A stretch of 64,000 nucleotides of DNA from Dioscorea cayenensis subsp. rotundata (taxonomy: Eukaryota; Streptophyta; Magnoliopsida; Dioscoreales; Dioscoreaceae), in the NCBI RefSeq assembly GCF_009730915.1, contig NC_052488.1, positions 23,411,868-23,475,867 of the forward strand, given 5' to 3'. Within the stretch, counting starts at the first letter, position 1. Every line of letters begins with the position of its first letter. Shown here piece by piece: positions 33,207 to 44,865 of the stretch. The notes under the pieces are model-generated. The model worked only from the letters and a program-made list of their open reading frames with translations. It had not been told where the DNA came from and ran no database searches. The translations under genes were made by a program, and so were the position numbers.

Positions 33207-35705
33207 ATGGAAAACATATTTATGGAAAAGCACTTTATTGGCACGATATGTATCTTTTCCCCGTCTGAAAAAACGAGCAGGCTTTGGCCAGGCCTGGTCC
33301 TCGGGAGGGGGGATTCTCTCATGTGAAAAATTGTACGTTACCTCACAGCGTCACGTACAGTCAAATGCCATTAATTTGCAAGGAGATGAATTAAATTCCT
33401 TTCATGAGTAGTCCTCCTGTTTTTATAGCTGAGCAAGCATGTGTTTTTAGACGGTTGCCTTCGTCGTTCCAACTCGTTTCATTTTCTTTTTCTTCCTATC
33501 TTGCTTTTCTTCACTGTTTTCCTCGTCTCTGGTGAAAATTTCAGTATGTTATTTACTTTTAGACTTTTTTTGTTCTCGGTTTTTTCTGTTGTATTCCTCT
33601 GCTCTCTTCTTTTTTAATAAATTAGTGGTTTATCTATTTTATTAAAAAAAATGTACCTTTTTTATATTATTAAATATCTGTAATGAACAATACTTTCATA
33701 ACATTATTATAATGAGTTTTTCTTTAATAATCATGTATGTTTATCACTGCTTTCCAAACGCCTATCAATAATAAATTTTTTCAAGCATTTGATATGTTTT
33801 TTGATTAATTTTTTTTTTTGAAATATTAACGAACTACAAGCTCTAAACATTTAATTTCTGGATATACGAGTCCTCTACTTTTGGTTTATGAGAGAATAAA
33901 AGATGACTAGTAGTACTTAACAAAACTCCTTAAATACTTTTCACATCCACCCTCAATTTTTATTTTATTTGTTTATAAATAATTTCATAAGTTTTTTATA
34001 GTATATTTATATATTGATTTTTATATTATTTATATATCTCTTATTTATACATTTTATTTGATGATTTAAAAAAAAATATTGCTTGGTGATTCCTCATCCT
34101 TTTTAGAAAAAAAGACATTTTTTTAATAGGTTTATCATGAACTTGTAAGAGGCTTTTAGTTTGTTAGCAAGTTTGAATAATATACGACAATGTGCTTTTT
34201 TATGAATATAATCAAGACTTAAACAATCATCGAACCCCAGATATACAGTATATGTACAGTATAAGAATAGTATAGGAATCACGGATGAACAGTTTTTAAC
34301 AAATACGGGTAAACAGTACTTGCAAGTTTGTTAGCAAGTTTGTAAAAGGTTTTTTTTTATTTTTATGATAAACATGTGGAGTTAATACCTTATATCGGCG
34401 CAAGAAATTTTATTAGGAGGTTCAAAAAAAATTTTAGAAGTGGCTAAAAATTGTTTTAAAAGACAAGTAAAAGGTAAAAGAGCCAAACCACTAATAGATT
34501 TTCAGAATTTTTTTGTAGTGTATATACATATATTAATAATATAAATACTAATTTATATAAAATTAAATTACTGAACAATATATTTTTTTTACTATGTAAC
34601 AGATTTATTAAATATCAAAAGACTAAAATATAAAATTTAATAAATATGTTTTTCAAAAACTATAATTTTTTTAGATTATGTGTATTAATTTTAAAAAATA
34701 AAGACTAGTCAAATAATAGATTTTTGTCAAAAAAAAAAATATATACTATGTAAAATGTCAATCAATTTGTAAATATTAAAAATAAATAAATTTTCACAAA
34801 GTATTTTTTTCAAAAAAATAGTATTTTCTATATTATAATATTTTATTTATCTACAATCATTTAAAAAATTTTGTTGTTGTTGGTATCATTATTTTACTTT
34901 TAGGAAAAATTGAATATATATATATATATATATCTTCTGACGTCTTCCAAACTTTTTCTCTTCACTTTTTTTTTAATGTGTTGACACTTGACAATGACTT
35001 TTTGCCTTCGGAATAATTCAGTCTTATTAAACTTTTTATTACTTAAAAAAACATAGAGAGCTTGGGGATGAAGTGTTCTATCCTTTATTTCAACTAATAC
35101 CCACAACAGCCATAATTAATCTAATGCATGCAAACGTATCACAGTACATACTTTAAATCATTCATAATCATCTTTATTTTTATATATCAAATAGTTGATG
35201 AGAGAGATTATTATCACCACGTGTATTAACTTACACGTATTTATGAAAAATAAAAAATAAAAATAAAACACACATATTTTTAATTTCGCTTAAAAATGGT
35301 TACATAAAAATTTTAATTAAAAACTAGTTCAGAAAATTATTTTCTTCACCTAAGTATATATATATGTATTTTAAAATACCTCAGTATATAAAATTCTATT
35401 ACTATAAGGTATTACTATAAGGTATTTATTAGCCATCATTGAGTCCAAGCAAGAAACAGGTAGACGTGCATATCAACAACGAACATGTAGTAAGTCGAGA
35501 AGTTGTAAGTTTGTTACTGGCATGATATGCATAACATTGCGATCGACTGCATATATAGAGTTCGGCATCAGGACCATAATACATATGATCACCTGCAGCA
35601 ACACTAGAAATTAAACACGTACACCGGATACATAATTAAACATGCATTACATATTAAAAGCGCCTCACATGTGCACTTATTTGATCACACACACCATCAC
35701 ATGAC
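33123..35705. other. AT-rich spacer with lectin-promoter remnant and LINE tail
   Basis: 33123-33180 resembles the distal lectin promoter (TGCTTAAAAGCTGATCACAT, then GAAGAGTAATTAGG) but no lectin follows next to it. 33420-33650 reads as a 5'-truncated LINE 3' end on the plus strand (AATAAATTAGTGGTTTATC, then A-rich). The remainder, including (TA)n at 34914-34932, holds no gene I can see. 35450-35705 is 3' flank of the next lectin. Confidence 0.45.
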
Positions 35706-36233
35706 TTAAATATTGTCGACAACCATGGCTATAGTACCAGATGTCTTAGCCTCTTCAGTAGTTTTATTGGCAGGCAAAGTACCAAAAATGGTGGCCTTAC
35801 TTTCGATGAACATGCCACCTGAAACGCCGATGTTGGTGTTGGTTGCCCAGCGTGCGGGGCCATAGATCACAAGATTGCGATCTTTTTGCAAGATGAGTAC
35901 GTAGTGCTCTTTTCCTCCAAAGTTGGTGTTGCTCGCCCACACAGGGGCGTTGCCGTCGTCATAAATGACCAGGTTCCCATCAGGCTGGAGTGTGATGTAG
36001 CAGCTGCAACCCCTACCCCAAGTTTGGGATGCCCATATTGGTTCGTTACTGTCATACAGGACCGCGTTGCAGTCTTCCTGCATTTTGAACTCGTACTTTC
36101 CCCAGATGAGAGATTTACCGGTCTTCAAGGTTTCACTAGAGTAAAGTATGATTTTAGCTGTGCAAAGAGGAGTCACAACAAGGAGCAGGGCCAGGGCAAG
36201 GGAATGGGAAGCAAATGCTCTTGCAATAGCCAT
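35706..36233 (-). CDS. GNA-type mannose-binding lectin, all three sugar sites intact
   Basis: 175 residues, no introns. Residues 1-26 are a signal peptide (MAIARAFASHSLALALLLVV...CTA). The B-type lectin domain (about 27-135) has three canonical QxDxNxVxY mannose sites: QEDCNAVLY, QPDGNLVIY, QKDRNLVIY. The conserved Cys pair is present (EDC and SCY), plus one extra Cys two residues before the second. The last 40 or so residues (TIFGTLPANKTTEEAK...) match the family's C-terminal vacuolar propeptide. Such lectins bind terminal mannose, are stored in vacuoles or secreted, and serve in storage and in defence against insects and microbes. TATA box 57 bp upstream of the ATG; the ATG starts an unbroken signal peptide. 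Best candidate for a normal lectin in the window. Confidence 0.93.
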   Translation of the reverse strand: MAIARAFASHSLALALLLVVTPLCTAKIILYSSETLKTGKSLIWGKYEFKMQEDCNAVLYDSNEPIWASQTWGRGCSCYITLQPDGNLVIYDDGNAPVWASNTNFGGKEHYVLILQKDRNLVIYGPARWATNTNIGVSGGMFIESKATIFGTLPANKTTEEAKTSGTIAMVVDNI

Positions 36234-36289
36234 AGTATAGTTTTTCTTCTTGAGTACACTTGCCTAAGTTGCCTTTGCCCTTTGGCCTC

Positions 36290-36297
36290 TATTTATA
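36290..36297 (-). promoter_or_regulatory. TATA box of the 35.7-kb lectin
   Basis: TATAAATA on the minus strand within CTATCTATAAATAGAG-like context shared with the other lectins. Confidence 0.75.
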
Positions 36298-36442
36298 GAT
36301 AGACACTCAGGAATTATTTTTCTTTTTCTTCGGTGCCATGCACGCATGCACCTGGTTTTAATTATGAACACGGAACACCCAGCCCGGGTGATCGGATGTG
36401 ATTATTGACACTCGGTTTATTTAAATGCTTAAAAGTTGATAT

Positions 36443-36448
36443 CACGTG
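36443..36448. promoter_or_regulatory. G-box (CACGTG) upstream of the 35.7-kb lectin
   Basis: CACGTG lies 210 bp before the ATG, in the shared context TTAAAAGTTGATATCACGTG. Confidence 0.5.
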
Positions 36449-36974
36449 ACCATGCACCCGCTTTGTTATTTATATGATGTCCCGTCCTTTTTGCAGGAAA
36501 AAAAGGAAAAAGTAAAAAGAGAAAGGCAAAGGCTTATTATCCACACTATGTCGTCCTTGCTAAAGAGATCTTCCCATGTGAAGAGAAATACTAATTCACT
36601 GTACAATATATCGTCCTGTCACATTCAAACATGTCTCAGAAGGGGATGCAGACTTTCGATGAGTGGCTGTGGTTTTTTCTCTCCTCTACTTTTTATTACA
36701 TGTATATAATGAATCATATTTTTAAAACATTAATTACTAGTATTGAATTTTCAATAAAGTAAGTCGCTAATTCTCAATTTGGGGAAAAACCACCATTTCT
36801 ATTCCGGAGAAATTAGAGAGATGATTGGCAATTTTTGAAAACAATATAAATATTCGAAATGAACAAAAATCCCATCCAAAGCTCGCGTGATTCACAAAAA
36901 CCCCATGACTTTCGAGTATCTAAAAGATCTCCCGACGTGGTTTTCAGAGCTTTCTGACATAAAGGTGATCGACA
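36449..36974. other. Distal lectin upstream region and transposon-like sequence
   Basis: 36515-36760 is homologous to 27440-27660. From about 36780 unrelated sequence begins (GGGGAAAAACC, TTGGCAATTTTTG, AAAAACCCCATGAC), resembling a MULE end and leading into array C. No gene. Confidence 0.4.
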
Positions 36975-37184
36975 TTAACGTAAAGGTAATGGATATTAAC
37001 CTACTGACTCGCGTTTTTAAGTCGAAAAATACAAATTTTAGCTGAAAGCCATAATTTTAAGTCGGAAAAGTCAAATTTTTAAGCGAATGTAGTTATATGT
37101 TAAGTGAAAACTTATGTAGTTAAGTCGAAAACATCAAGTTTTTAAAGCTGAAACTAATAATTTTAAACGGGAAGTACATGTTAG
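36975..37184 (+). repeat. Array C of about 21-bp degenerate repeats centred on TTAA
   Basis: Cores at 36975, 36996, 37017, 37038, 37057, 37079, 37100, 37120, 37142, 37163 and about 37181 (two read TTAG). Spacings 18-22, mean about 20.6. Units read TTTTAAGTCGAAAA, TTTTAAGCG, TTTTAAACGGG. Same strand and spacing as arrays A and B but different words after the core. Confidence 0.75.
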
Positions 37185-38742
37185 TAAAATAAAATAAACT
37201 AACGAGTAGTAGTGCGATTAATCGAAAAGACTGATCGCATGATTGAAAAATAAGTTTGTCAAAAAAAGATAGGTCTGACAAATTCAAACGTCGGAGGGAT
37301 GCATCTGGACAGTTTTGAAACTTTCGATGAACTAAAAATAATTTTTCCCTATAAATATATATATATATATTAAAATATTTTTTAATTTTGTTATAAATAA
37401 TCAATAAAAGTCTCCATTTAATGAAAGTCAAAAATATCCACAAATATAAAATTGATATCCTATCTTTTATGAAACAAACTATATAATAGTTTTGTCAATG
37501 GATCTTTTTGCCACTGGTTCTCAAGCATAGGCCTATTTTTGTATTTTATTTTATTTATTTATAAAAATATAAGTTCTGTCTCTATAAAGATGCGATCTTT
37601 ATAGATTTGGGATATAAGATTTTTTTGTGTTTAGCCAATTTTTCATTATTAAGTTAGTAAAATTTTTATTTTATAATTATAAAAAATATTAAAAATTCCC
37701 AAGAGAATATATGTATATTAAATTTGTGAAAATTTTATTAGGTGATTTTAAAAAGTTATATAATCCTGAGACTCCAACAAAATATATATATTAAATTATT
37801 AACTCAATGGAGATGATCAGACAACACAAGCATTGCGTATGTCGTACGTGTGAGGAATGACAATTCACATATATATATATATACATATATACTAATAAAT
37901 GATATGGATTACAAAAATTTAATAAAATGAGTTGGTTTTCTAAAATTTATAAAATTTATATTAATTTTTCAAAATAAATTTTATTTAAAATATGATTTAT
38001 AAAATATGTAGTTGAATATAATTTATTAAAACTTATAAAATACATTAAATATAAAGAATAAATTAAAAAAAAAAACAATATTTAATGTTTCACAACTTTG
38101 TAAATAAACAAGTAAAAAAGATCAAATAAAATTTTTAAAGGATAACAAAGAAAAAAAAACATCATTTGACAAGTGTATAAATTATCACGCATTCACATCC
38201 TTAAATTCTCTTTTATTTCAGTATCCAAGATGTCTGTCATATGAAGAAAATTGAACTTTTAACCTTTCACATGAAAATTAATAATACTATAACTCTCTAT
38301 TATAACAATAAATGCTACCATAATATTTTCAATTATATTAGTATTAGACTTTATCTAATTATTGAGCGGTTGAATTAAAATATATATATATATATATATC
38401 TATATATATATAATTGATGATATAATTGATAAATTCTTATAATAATTATATAGTTTTTATGTTTCTATATATTGACATTCTTTATGTTATTTCTCCACAT
38501 AATATATAAAAAAATTATTTATTAAAAATATTTTATTTCAACATTATTTAAAATATTATTATTATTATTATTACATGTGTTTGCACTCGCAGAGTGACTT
38601 CTCGTTAAGTCGTGTCACAGTGGACTTATTTATGTTGTGTTTTTTGAGTTTCAATTTTGATTTTTCTCGTTGTTGTTTAATCAATTGTTTGTTGTGTTAT
38701 GAGAGGAGTTGTGGGAGGGGGGCACGGGTAGACATATGCCCA
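37185..38742. other. AT-rich spacer
   Basis: Low-complexity AT sequence with (TA)n near 37352-37371, 37870-37890 and 38379-38413. No gene seen. Confidence 0.6.
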
Positions 38743-39465
38743 CCAACCGATAGGTCGTATGGCAATCCGTAACTGATCCAAACTATAGTTGGTCTAAATA
38801 TGACCTCTATATGTTAAATGTGATGCTCTAGACTAGTAGACAAATATGTATGTACATAATTGTTGGGCATTCCAATTTATTGTGAACATCAATATTAATA
38901 TGAACTTTAACATCATTTAGTATTGGTAAGATAATTAAAACTTGTACTACATTCTTTTAATTAATTACAAAGAAATATTTTTTATGTATTTTGTGCCTGC
39001 AATAAAGTGTAAAACATACATTTAATGTCAAATATAACATGTTAGGACTACATTTAATGTTAAATAAAACATGTTTAATGTGATGCCTGGCAACCGGCAG
39101 GCCGTATGACAATCCGTAACTAGTTCGTATTATAGCTGGTTCAATTATGACCTCTATATGTTTAATGTGATGCTCTAAGCAACTCTTGTAATGTTTGATG
39201 GTAGGTGACTATTATACATATATGTATATACATAATTGGTGGACATTCCAATTTGTTGTGAACATCAATATAAATATGAGCATTAGCAGCATCTAGTATT
39301 GGTAAGATAATTAAAACTTGTACTATATTCTTTTAATTAATTGTAAAATAATATTTTTTTTTATGTATTTTGCGGCTGCAATAAAGTGTAAAGCATACAT
39401 TTAATGTTAAATAAAACATGTTAAGACTACATTTAATATTAAGTAAAACATGTTAGGGCTTAACA
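38743..39465. repeat. Tandem duplication with a period of about 348 bp
   Basis: Two diverged copies, starting CAACCGATAGGTCGTATGGC (38743) and CAACCGGCAGGCCGTATGAC (39091). Both carry TGACCTCTATATGTT, ACATTCCAATT-type and TTGGTAAGATAATTAAAACT stretches and a closing run of ATTTAATGTTAAATAAAACA. Each copy also ends with short ACATTTAAT/AAACATGTTA repeats. Confidence 0.8.
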
Positions 39466-40149
39466 AGTTATCAATTGCCATCATTAGACATTGAAAATGT
39501 AACTTTACATTTGGAGACATAGTTTAGTTTAATATCATGAAACATAAACAAAAAACTATGAAATTAGTAAATTTTTTTATCGACAAAAATGATGAGTACA
39601 AAAATAACGACTTAGAGTTCAAGATCAAAGGCGAAACTAAAATAGATTTTAATGATTGCGAATAAGTGATTTGGTGAAGACCTTAATCAAAAGTTAGAGA
39701 ACTAGATGGGCATTTATTTATCACACTCAAAACCTTTTGAACTTATTTTGAACATATTTAGTTGTCTCAACTTTTGGAAATTATTTTGAATTTTTTTAGT
39801 TGTCTCAACTTCATCTACTTTGTTAGAATTATTTTAAAAATTTTACAATAAATCAGTGGTTTTTTTACTTTTATAAAAAAAAAATTATTTTAAAAAAACT
39901 CAATCTCAAATGTATTCTTATTTGTTGTTTTTAAGAACCATGCACAAATGAAAGTTTGGAGCGGATGGTTAAGAGGTGAATGGGTGTGTTGCAACTGGCC
40001 AAGGTATTCTCATCAATCACATTAAATAAGTTTTTAATATAATAACTAAAAAGTTCAAAAAGATTAGTTATTATTATTGATGTTATTAATGTTGTTGTCG
40101 TTGGTTCTGTAAACCAATGGTTTTGAACTTGCATATCTTTAATAATCAT
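39466..40149. other. Spacer with a LINE 3' tail
   Basis: About 39740-39885 ends ACAATAAATCAGTGG then a T-rich stretch and A run, matching the LINE 3' terminus seen elsewhere. No coding part remains. Confidence 0.4.
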
Positions 40150-41180
40150 GAATTTACTTAAATACCCTCATAAAATGATATTTGCTTGTATACCTCTACA
40201 AATCAATTATATTTGCTTATATGCCCCTATGGTTAAGTTGATGTTAAATCAACAGATGGAATAAGGTTAAATTACTAAAATGGGTTTGCTTATATACCCC
40301 TTTAAATTTTTTATTTTATTTTGTAGACATTACTCATTTCATTCAACAAATGACCATTATGAGTTTGTTAATATACCCATCAAATTTTTTTATTATATTT
40401 TGTAGACTTTAAATTATTTAAATTATAAATAACCAATGTAATTTTTTTATGTACCCTTTCAATATTTTTAAAAATTATTAAAAATCATGAATTTTTGAGT
40501 AAATTTATATTTTAAAGGTTTTTACAAACATCTCTAAAAAATTTTACATTATCACATGCACTTTACAAACACAACCTAAAAATAGGTAAAATTAAGACAT
40601 ATAACAATATATAACAAATAATTTCATACACCTACTCAAAATATAATCACATATAAAATTTATAAGAAAGAAGTCTAATAATTGCTGTTTGGCTTGCCGA
40701 CGATGAACACGATTGGGAGATTCTCTGAGTAAGCCCCGGCGACAACCTTGATCACACTGAGACTTTCGACGGTGAAGGCAACGAGACATGCGCAGTTGTC
40801 ACGACGTCGAGTGTAGCCGGCGTTGAGTTGGTTTAGTAAGGTTAGGTTGAAACCTCCGGCGACGGCGTATACGTCTCTAACACTGATTTGATAGAGCCAA
40901 CGAGTGAGATGGCGTGGCTTGAAGTGATTTGTGAGAAGCGAACTTCAAAAGATGGCGGCTGAGTGGTTGAGAAGTTTGAGAATTTTCTCATATGGTTTAG
41001 GTTGGATGATGTTAAGGGTAATTGGGTAATTTTGTTAAGTTAATTAGGAACTATGGTTAATTTCATTAACCCTAACGGTGGCTAATGGTAACTAACGGCA
41101 GAGATATATAAGTAAAAAAGTTAGTTTTATGGGGGCATGTAAAAAAATAGTATTTTTATGGTGGGATTTAAAGAATTTTA
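40150..41180. mobile_element. Possible inverted-repeat DNA element of about 1 kb
   Basis: The left edge (AAATACCCTCATAAAATGAT from about 40159, then TTGCTTATATGCCCC) resembles, on the other strand, the right edge near 41170-41125 (AAATCCCACCATAAAAATAC, then TTTACATGCCCCCATAAA). The middle (40690-40960) is GC-richer and might be captured sequence; minus frame 40592-40789 shows no known domain. Boundaries are approximate. Confidence 0.4.
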
Positions 41181-41390
41181 TGGTTTTGAAGGGATATGTA
41201 AGCAATTTTAAAAAGAAAAAAACATATAGACGTGCGTTACGAAGTTCGAAGCGAAAAGAGGGGCTTCATGCTAATGGCAACAGTAGAAACTGAAGTAGCC
41301 GGCTATATATATATCTGTATATGAAGCAGAGCACGGCTAATTATTACACATTATTGACTTGTGCACGCATGAACTACGATGGGATTTGCT

Positions 41391-41423
<33 letters not shown>

Positions 41424-41449
41424 TATTGTTCATTAATTAAACTTCAGCA

Positions 41450-41935
41450 TCACTTATTGATGACCATGGCAACCCCTGTAGCCACGGCTTCATTTGTAGT
41501 TTGCTTAGCAGACGGAAAATGAAAGGGTGGCAAGTTAGTTCGTGCATGCCATCTTCCGCGGCCTTACACGACGACGTTACCATCATCATGAAGGACGAGA
41601 ACATGGTTGCCTTGTCCCCCGCTTTTACTGTTAGACCACAGGGCGTTGCCGTCGGACTTGTAAATGACCAAATTTCCGTTACACGCGAAAGTGAGGTAGC
41701 AGTTTGTGGCCATGCCACTAGTGTTGGAGGACCAGATGGGGTTGCAAATGTTATACAACACCAAGTAGCAGTCTGTCTGCATAGCTAAAGTGTAGTTCCC
41801 ATTGGTCAGGGATCGCCCTGTCCCGAGTGCTTCACCAGGGTAAAGTATATCGTCGGCCATAGAACAAAGAGGAGCCACCACAAGGAGCAGGGTGAGGGCG
41901 AGGGAGAGGGAAGCAAATGCTCTTGGGATAGCCAT
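41450..41935 (-). pseudogene. GNA-type lectin pseudogene: nonsense codon and lost TATA box
   Basis: The reading frame is as long as that of the 50.6-kb paralogue (486 bp) with no indels, but Tyr of the third sugar site is a TAA stop (VVY becomes VV-stop, codon 124). After the stop the frame still reads as lectin to the same final codons (MVINK). Mannose sites: QTDCYLVLY (Asn to Tyr), then ACNGNLVIY (Gln lost, Asp to Asn), then HDDGNVV-stop. The promoter shows CCTCTAGATAGACAC at 41976-41990 where the paralogue has the TATA box: six bases are missing. Both coding and promoter damage support loss of function. Confidence 0.9.
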
Positions 41936-42145
41936 TGTGTAATAGTAGACTGGAGTGCATTGCCTTTTACTTTGGCCTCTAGATAGACACTCAAGATGAG
42001 AAATTTTTTTGGCTTAAAAAAAAAAAATTGACGAACTTATATATTACTTTTCTTAATTGGTGGCAGGTAGTGTTTAATTATATATAAATGCTGAGGGTAT
42101 CGGATGTGAATTTTTATTTAAGGGTTAAAATGCTTCAAAGTTTAT

Positions 42146-42151
42146 CACATG
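42146..42151. promoter_or_regulatory. CACATG element upstream of the 41.5-kb lectin pseudogene
   Basis: Stands where the 26.5- and 35.7-kb loci have CACGTG, 211 bp before the ATG. Confidence 0.35.
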
Positions 42152-42371
42152 AAGTGATTAAATTCACATCGCTGGTATACCAATTAGCACCCTCCTCCTT
42201 AATTACCCCCAAAATATCCTTCCCTCTGAAAAACTTAAGGCAAACATTACCAACTCTTACCCGCATCTTGTTCTTGCATGAAAACTCCAACAATGAGATT
42301 GGCATTTGTAATGTGTGCTTACTTTTTTTTTTCTTACTATTTTATTATTTATGTAAAAAATGTACCATTTA

Positions 42372-42540
42372 TGGTCCTGTCACATTTATTGCATTTGACA
42401 ACGAGAGAGATAGATTTGATGAGTAGATGTGGTCCTCACATTTACTATACCTGACTATAAGACATAGTTTTGATGAGTGGATGTGGTCCGTCAAATTTAT
42501 TATATTTGACAATAAGACGAATAGTTGTGATGAGTGGATG
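42372..42540 (+). repeat. Three tandem units of a 54-58 bp lectin-flank module
   Basis: Units run GGTCC...TCACATTTA...TTGACAATAAGAC...TTTTGATGAGTGGATGT. Starts near 42372, 42430 and 42484. Related units occur at 51579-51690 (two, same strand) and inverted near 44620-44856, 52130-52390 and 57150-57480. Confidence 0.75.
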
Positions 42541-42564
42541 TGGTTTTTTTATTTTTACTCTGTT

Positions 42565-42880
42565 AACTATGTACAATATTTTTTAAAAAAATTATTACTA
42601 TATACTGAATTTTTTTTTTTAATCCAAAATTGTATATGTCTATCACACTTATCCGAGAATATTATTTATTTGTGTCTATGCCATTATTGCTGCTTATTTA
42701 TTATCTAGTTTTGTTGGTGATAAATGTGGATAATTTGTGCATAAATGTCTTCATAGTTGTATATGCATATATAGTTCTAGGGCACATTAATGTGATTGCC
42801 ATAAAGTCCAGAGCTACGACCAATCTCCTATATATAAATGTATTTTGTATGAGATCCATCAATATGAAAAACTATGTTTA
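42565..42880. repeat. Left arm of an inverted repeat pair (partner 44312-44590)
   Basis: On the minus strand this reads like 44312-44590: landmarks are CCTATATATAAATGTAT, ATAGTTGTATATGCATAT, TCTATGCCATTATTG and TGTACAATATTTTT in mirrored order. Similarity is moderate with gaps. Confidence 0.7.
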
Positions 42881-43422
42881 TTCAACTAAAAGTTTCTTTT
42901 TTTTTTATTGTTTTTTTTTTATTTTCTTTTGTTATTAGGGCAATGTTCCTACATTTCTGTTTGTGTTTCTCTTAATAGTTTATTTGCTATGGACGGCAAA
43001 GATCCTAATGCAAATAAATTTTTAATGAAGGTGATTGTTACCTAATTAAGTGCTACTATCGTTGTTAACACTTCTCAAAAATAAAAGTTTAGTTTTTTTA
43101 GAACGAATTTAATTATTTTCTTTGTTTAAAGGTAGTTATTATTGTCAACCATTGGATAGACCAAAGGTATGATATAAAAGTGTAAGGAGATCTCGAATCA
43201 TTTCCCGGCATGATTGTTTCAATAATGTTCATGTAGTGTACATTTGAATCAAGTACTGTTTATGTACTGTTCACGGGGGTAGGCATGGATTCCCCGTAAG
43301 AGAAACAATGGTTTCACTTATCCATAATTACATGGATTTATATATATAGGAGGATTTGTAAACTACTATAACTGTTGAAACTAGGATTTATCAATAGCAA
43401 AGAAATATCTTCTGAGGCTTAA
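42881..43422. other. AT-rich spacer
   Basis: No gene seen between the left inverted arm and the MITE. Confidence 0.5.
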
Positions 43423-44093
43423 GACCATCTCCAACCCACAATCCCAAATTTCTATCCCAAATCCCAAATTTGGTCTTACTACAGGAAATTTTACTCCAAC
43501 CACAAATCTCAAATTTTATCCCAAAAAAGAATATTCTTATAATATTCTTTTCATATATTATTTTCTTATAACAACCACCTTCTTCATCATCAAATCCATT
43601 TGGAAGCTATTTCGATAATATAGGCGGAAGTGCTAGTGATTTATTAGAATATTAGTTTTAATTTAATTAGTTTTTACATTGTATTAGCTTTTATTAAGGT
43701 TATTTTCAATAAAATTTCAACTATTCCTGTTTTATAAATTTATTATATATTAATAATTATCAATTTTAGTTATTAATTAAATAATTATTATTATTGATTA
43801 TTAATTAATTACACACAAATTAATATTATAAATAACTACTTATAATTATATTAATGAAATAATAATTTTATATTTTTCATTACAATAATAAAAACAATAA
43901 AAAAATAAAAAAATAATAAAAAATAAAAAATAATGTGGGACCCCAAATTTGAGGTTGCAATAGTGTGACCCCAAATTTGGGGTTGCACTATTGCAAAACC
44001 CAAATTTGGGGTGGGATTTGGATGTGGGTTGGAGTACTTTACACCCAAATCCCACCCCAAATTTGGGATTTGGGTGTAAGGTTGGAGATGGTC
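43423..44093. mobile_element. PIF/Harbinger-type MITE
   Basis: Terminal inverted repeats GACCATCTCCAACC (perfect over 14 bp, similarity continuing into CCCAAATCCCAAATT) enclose 671 bp. It is flanked by a TAA duplication (43420-43422, 44094-44096), the 3-bp target of this superfamily. No transposase, so non-autonomous. Inside, CCCAAATTTGGGG words repeat several times near the right end. Confidence 0.85.
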
Positions 44094-44311
44094 TAATTCA
44101 TTGGAGTATGAGGCTTAGCTCTCAAAGGGCTAGTTGGTTATGTCTTGGATACTTTCTCAACTTAATGGAGCGTAACCTTGCTAAAATCTCTACTTATATA
44201 TTATGAGTCTTCATTGAAAAGGGCGGTTGCTTGATCAGACATATATGGTAACCAAAATAATTTTATGCGAATTTTTTAGATTCAAAATATTTTGTTAGTT
44301 ATAATTACACA

Positions 44312-44590
44312 CTTTTTTCAGATTGATGTTATATAAATACATTTATATATAGGTTATTGGTTCTAGCTCTTGAGTCTATAACAATCACATTCATTCAACC
44401 TAGAAATATGCATAAACAACTATGAAATCCTTGAGTTGTATTTATACACAAATTATTAATATTTATCCCCGGCTAAATTAGATAATGAATAAGCATAAAT
44501 AATGGCGTAGATACAAAGAATTAATATTCTTCTTTAAGTAGAATTAATGCTTTAAAAATATTGTACATTATATTATAGTCAATAAAAAAA
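44312..44590. repeat. Right arm of the inverted repeat pair; also repeated at 51815 and 56850
   Basis: Direct copies with the landmark ATACATTTATATATAGG lie at about 51830-52110 and 56860-57130. Inverted partner at 42565-42880. Confidence 0.75.
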
Positions 44591-44619
44591 ATAAAAAATG
44601 ACACTTACTAATTAAATCT

Positions 44620-44856
44620 CTCATTGTGAGATGCCGTAAATGTGAGGAGATCATATGTGATATATTTTATATATAGCCAATAAAAAAGTAAGAAAAAAAA
44701 TACATCAACTCAACTAAATTATCCGTCTCGTTGTCCGATACGTTAAATGTGAGGGGACTATAATTGGTACATTCTATATATAAATAATAATAAAATATAA
44801 AAGAAAAAAATTACTATCCAGCTCATTGTCAAATGTGATAAATATGATGAGAACAT
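44620..44856 (-). repeat. Inverted array of the lectin-flank module
   Basis: Three units on the minus strand (CTCATTGTGAGATGCCGTAAA, CTCGTTGTCCGATACG, CTCATTGTCAAATGTGATAA) spaced about 105-110 bp with AT-rich linkers. Confidence 0.65.
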
Positions 44857-44865
44857 AAACTATGG

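Noticed and set aside
37012..37190. A CRISPR-like array of short spaced repeats
   Set aside because: Plant DNA, repeats degenerate and only the TTAA core is kept; no identical repeats with unique spacers.
36780..37351. A complete small transposon with GGGGAAAAA ends around array C
   Set aside because: The ends share only about eight bases and the flanks show no target duplication.
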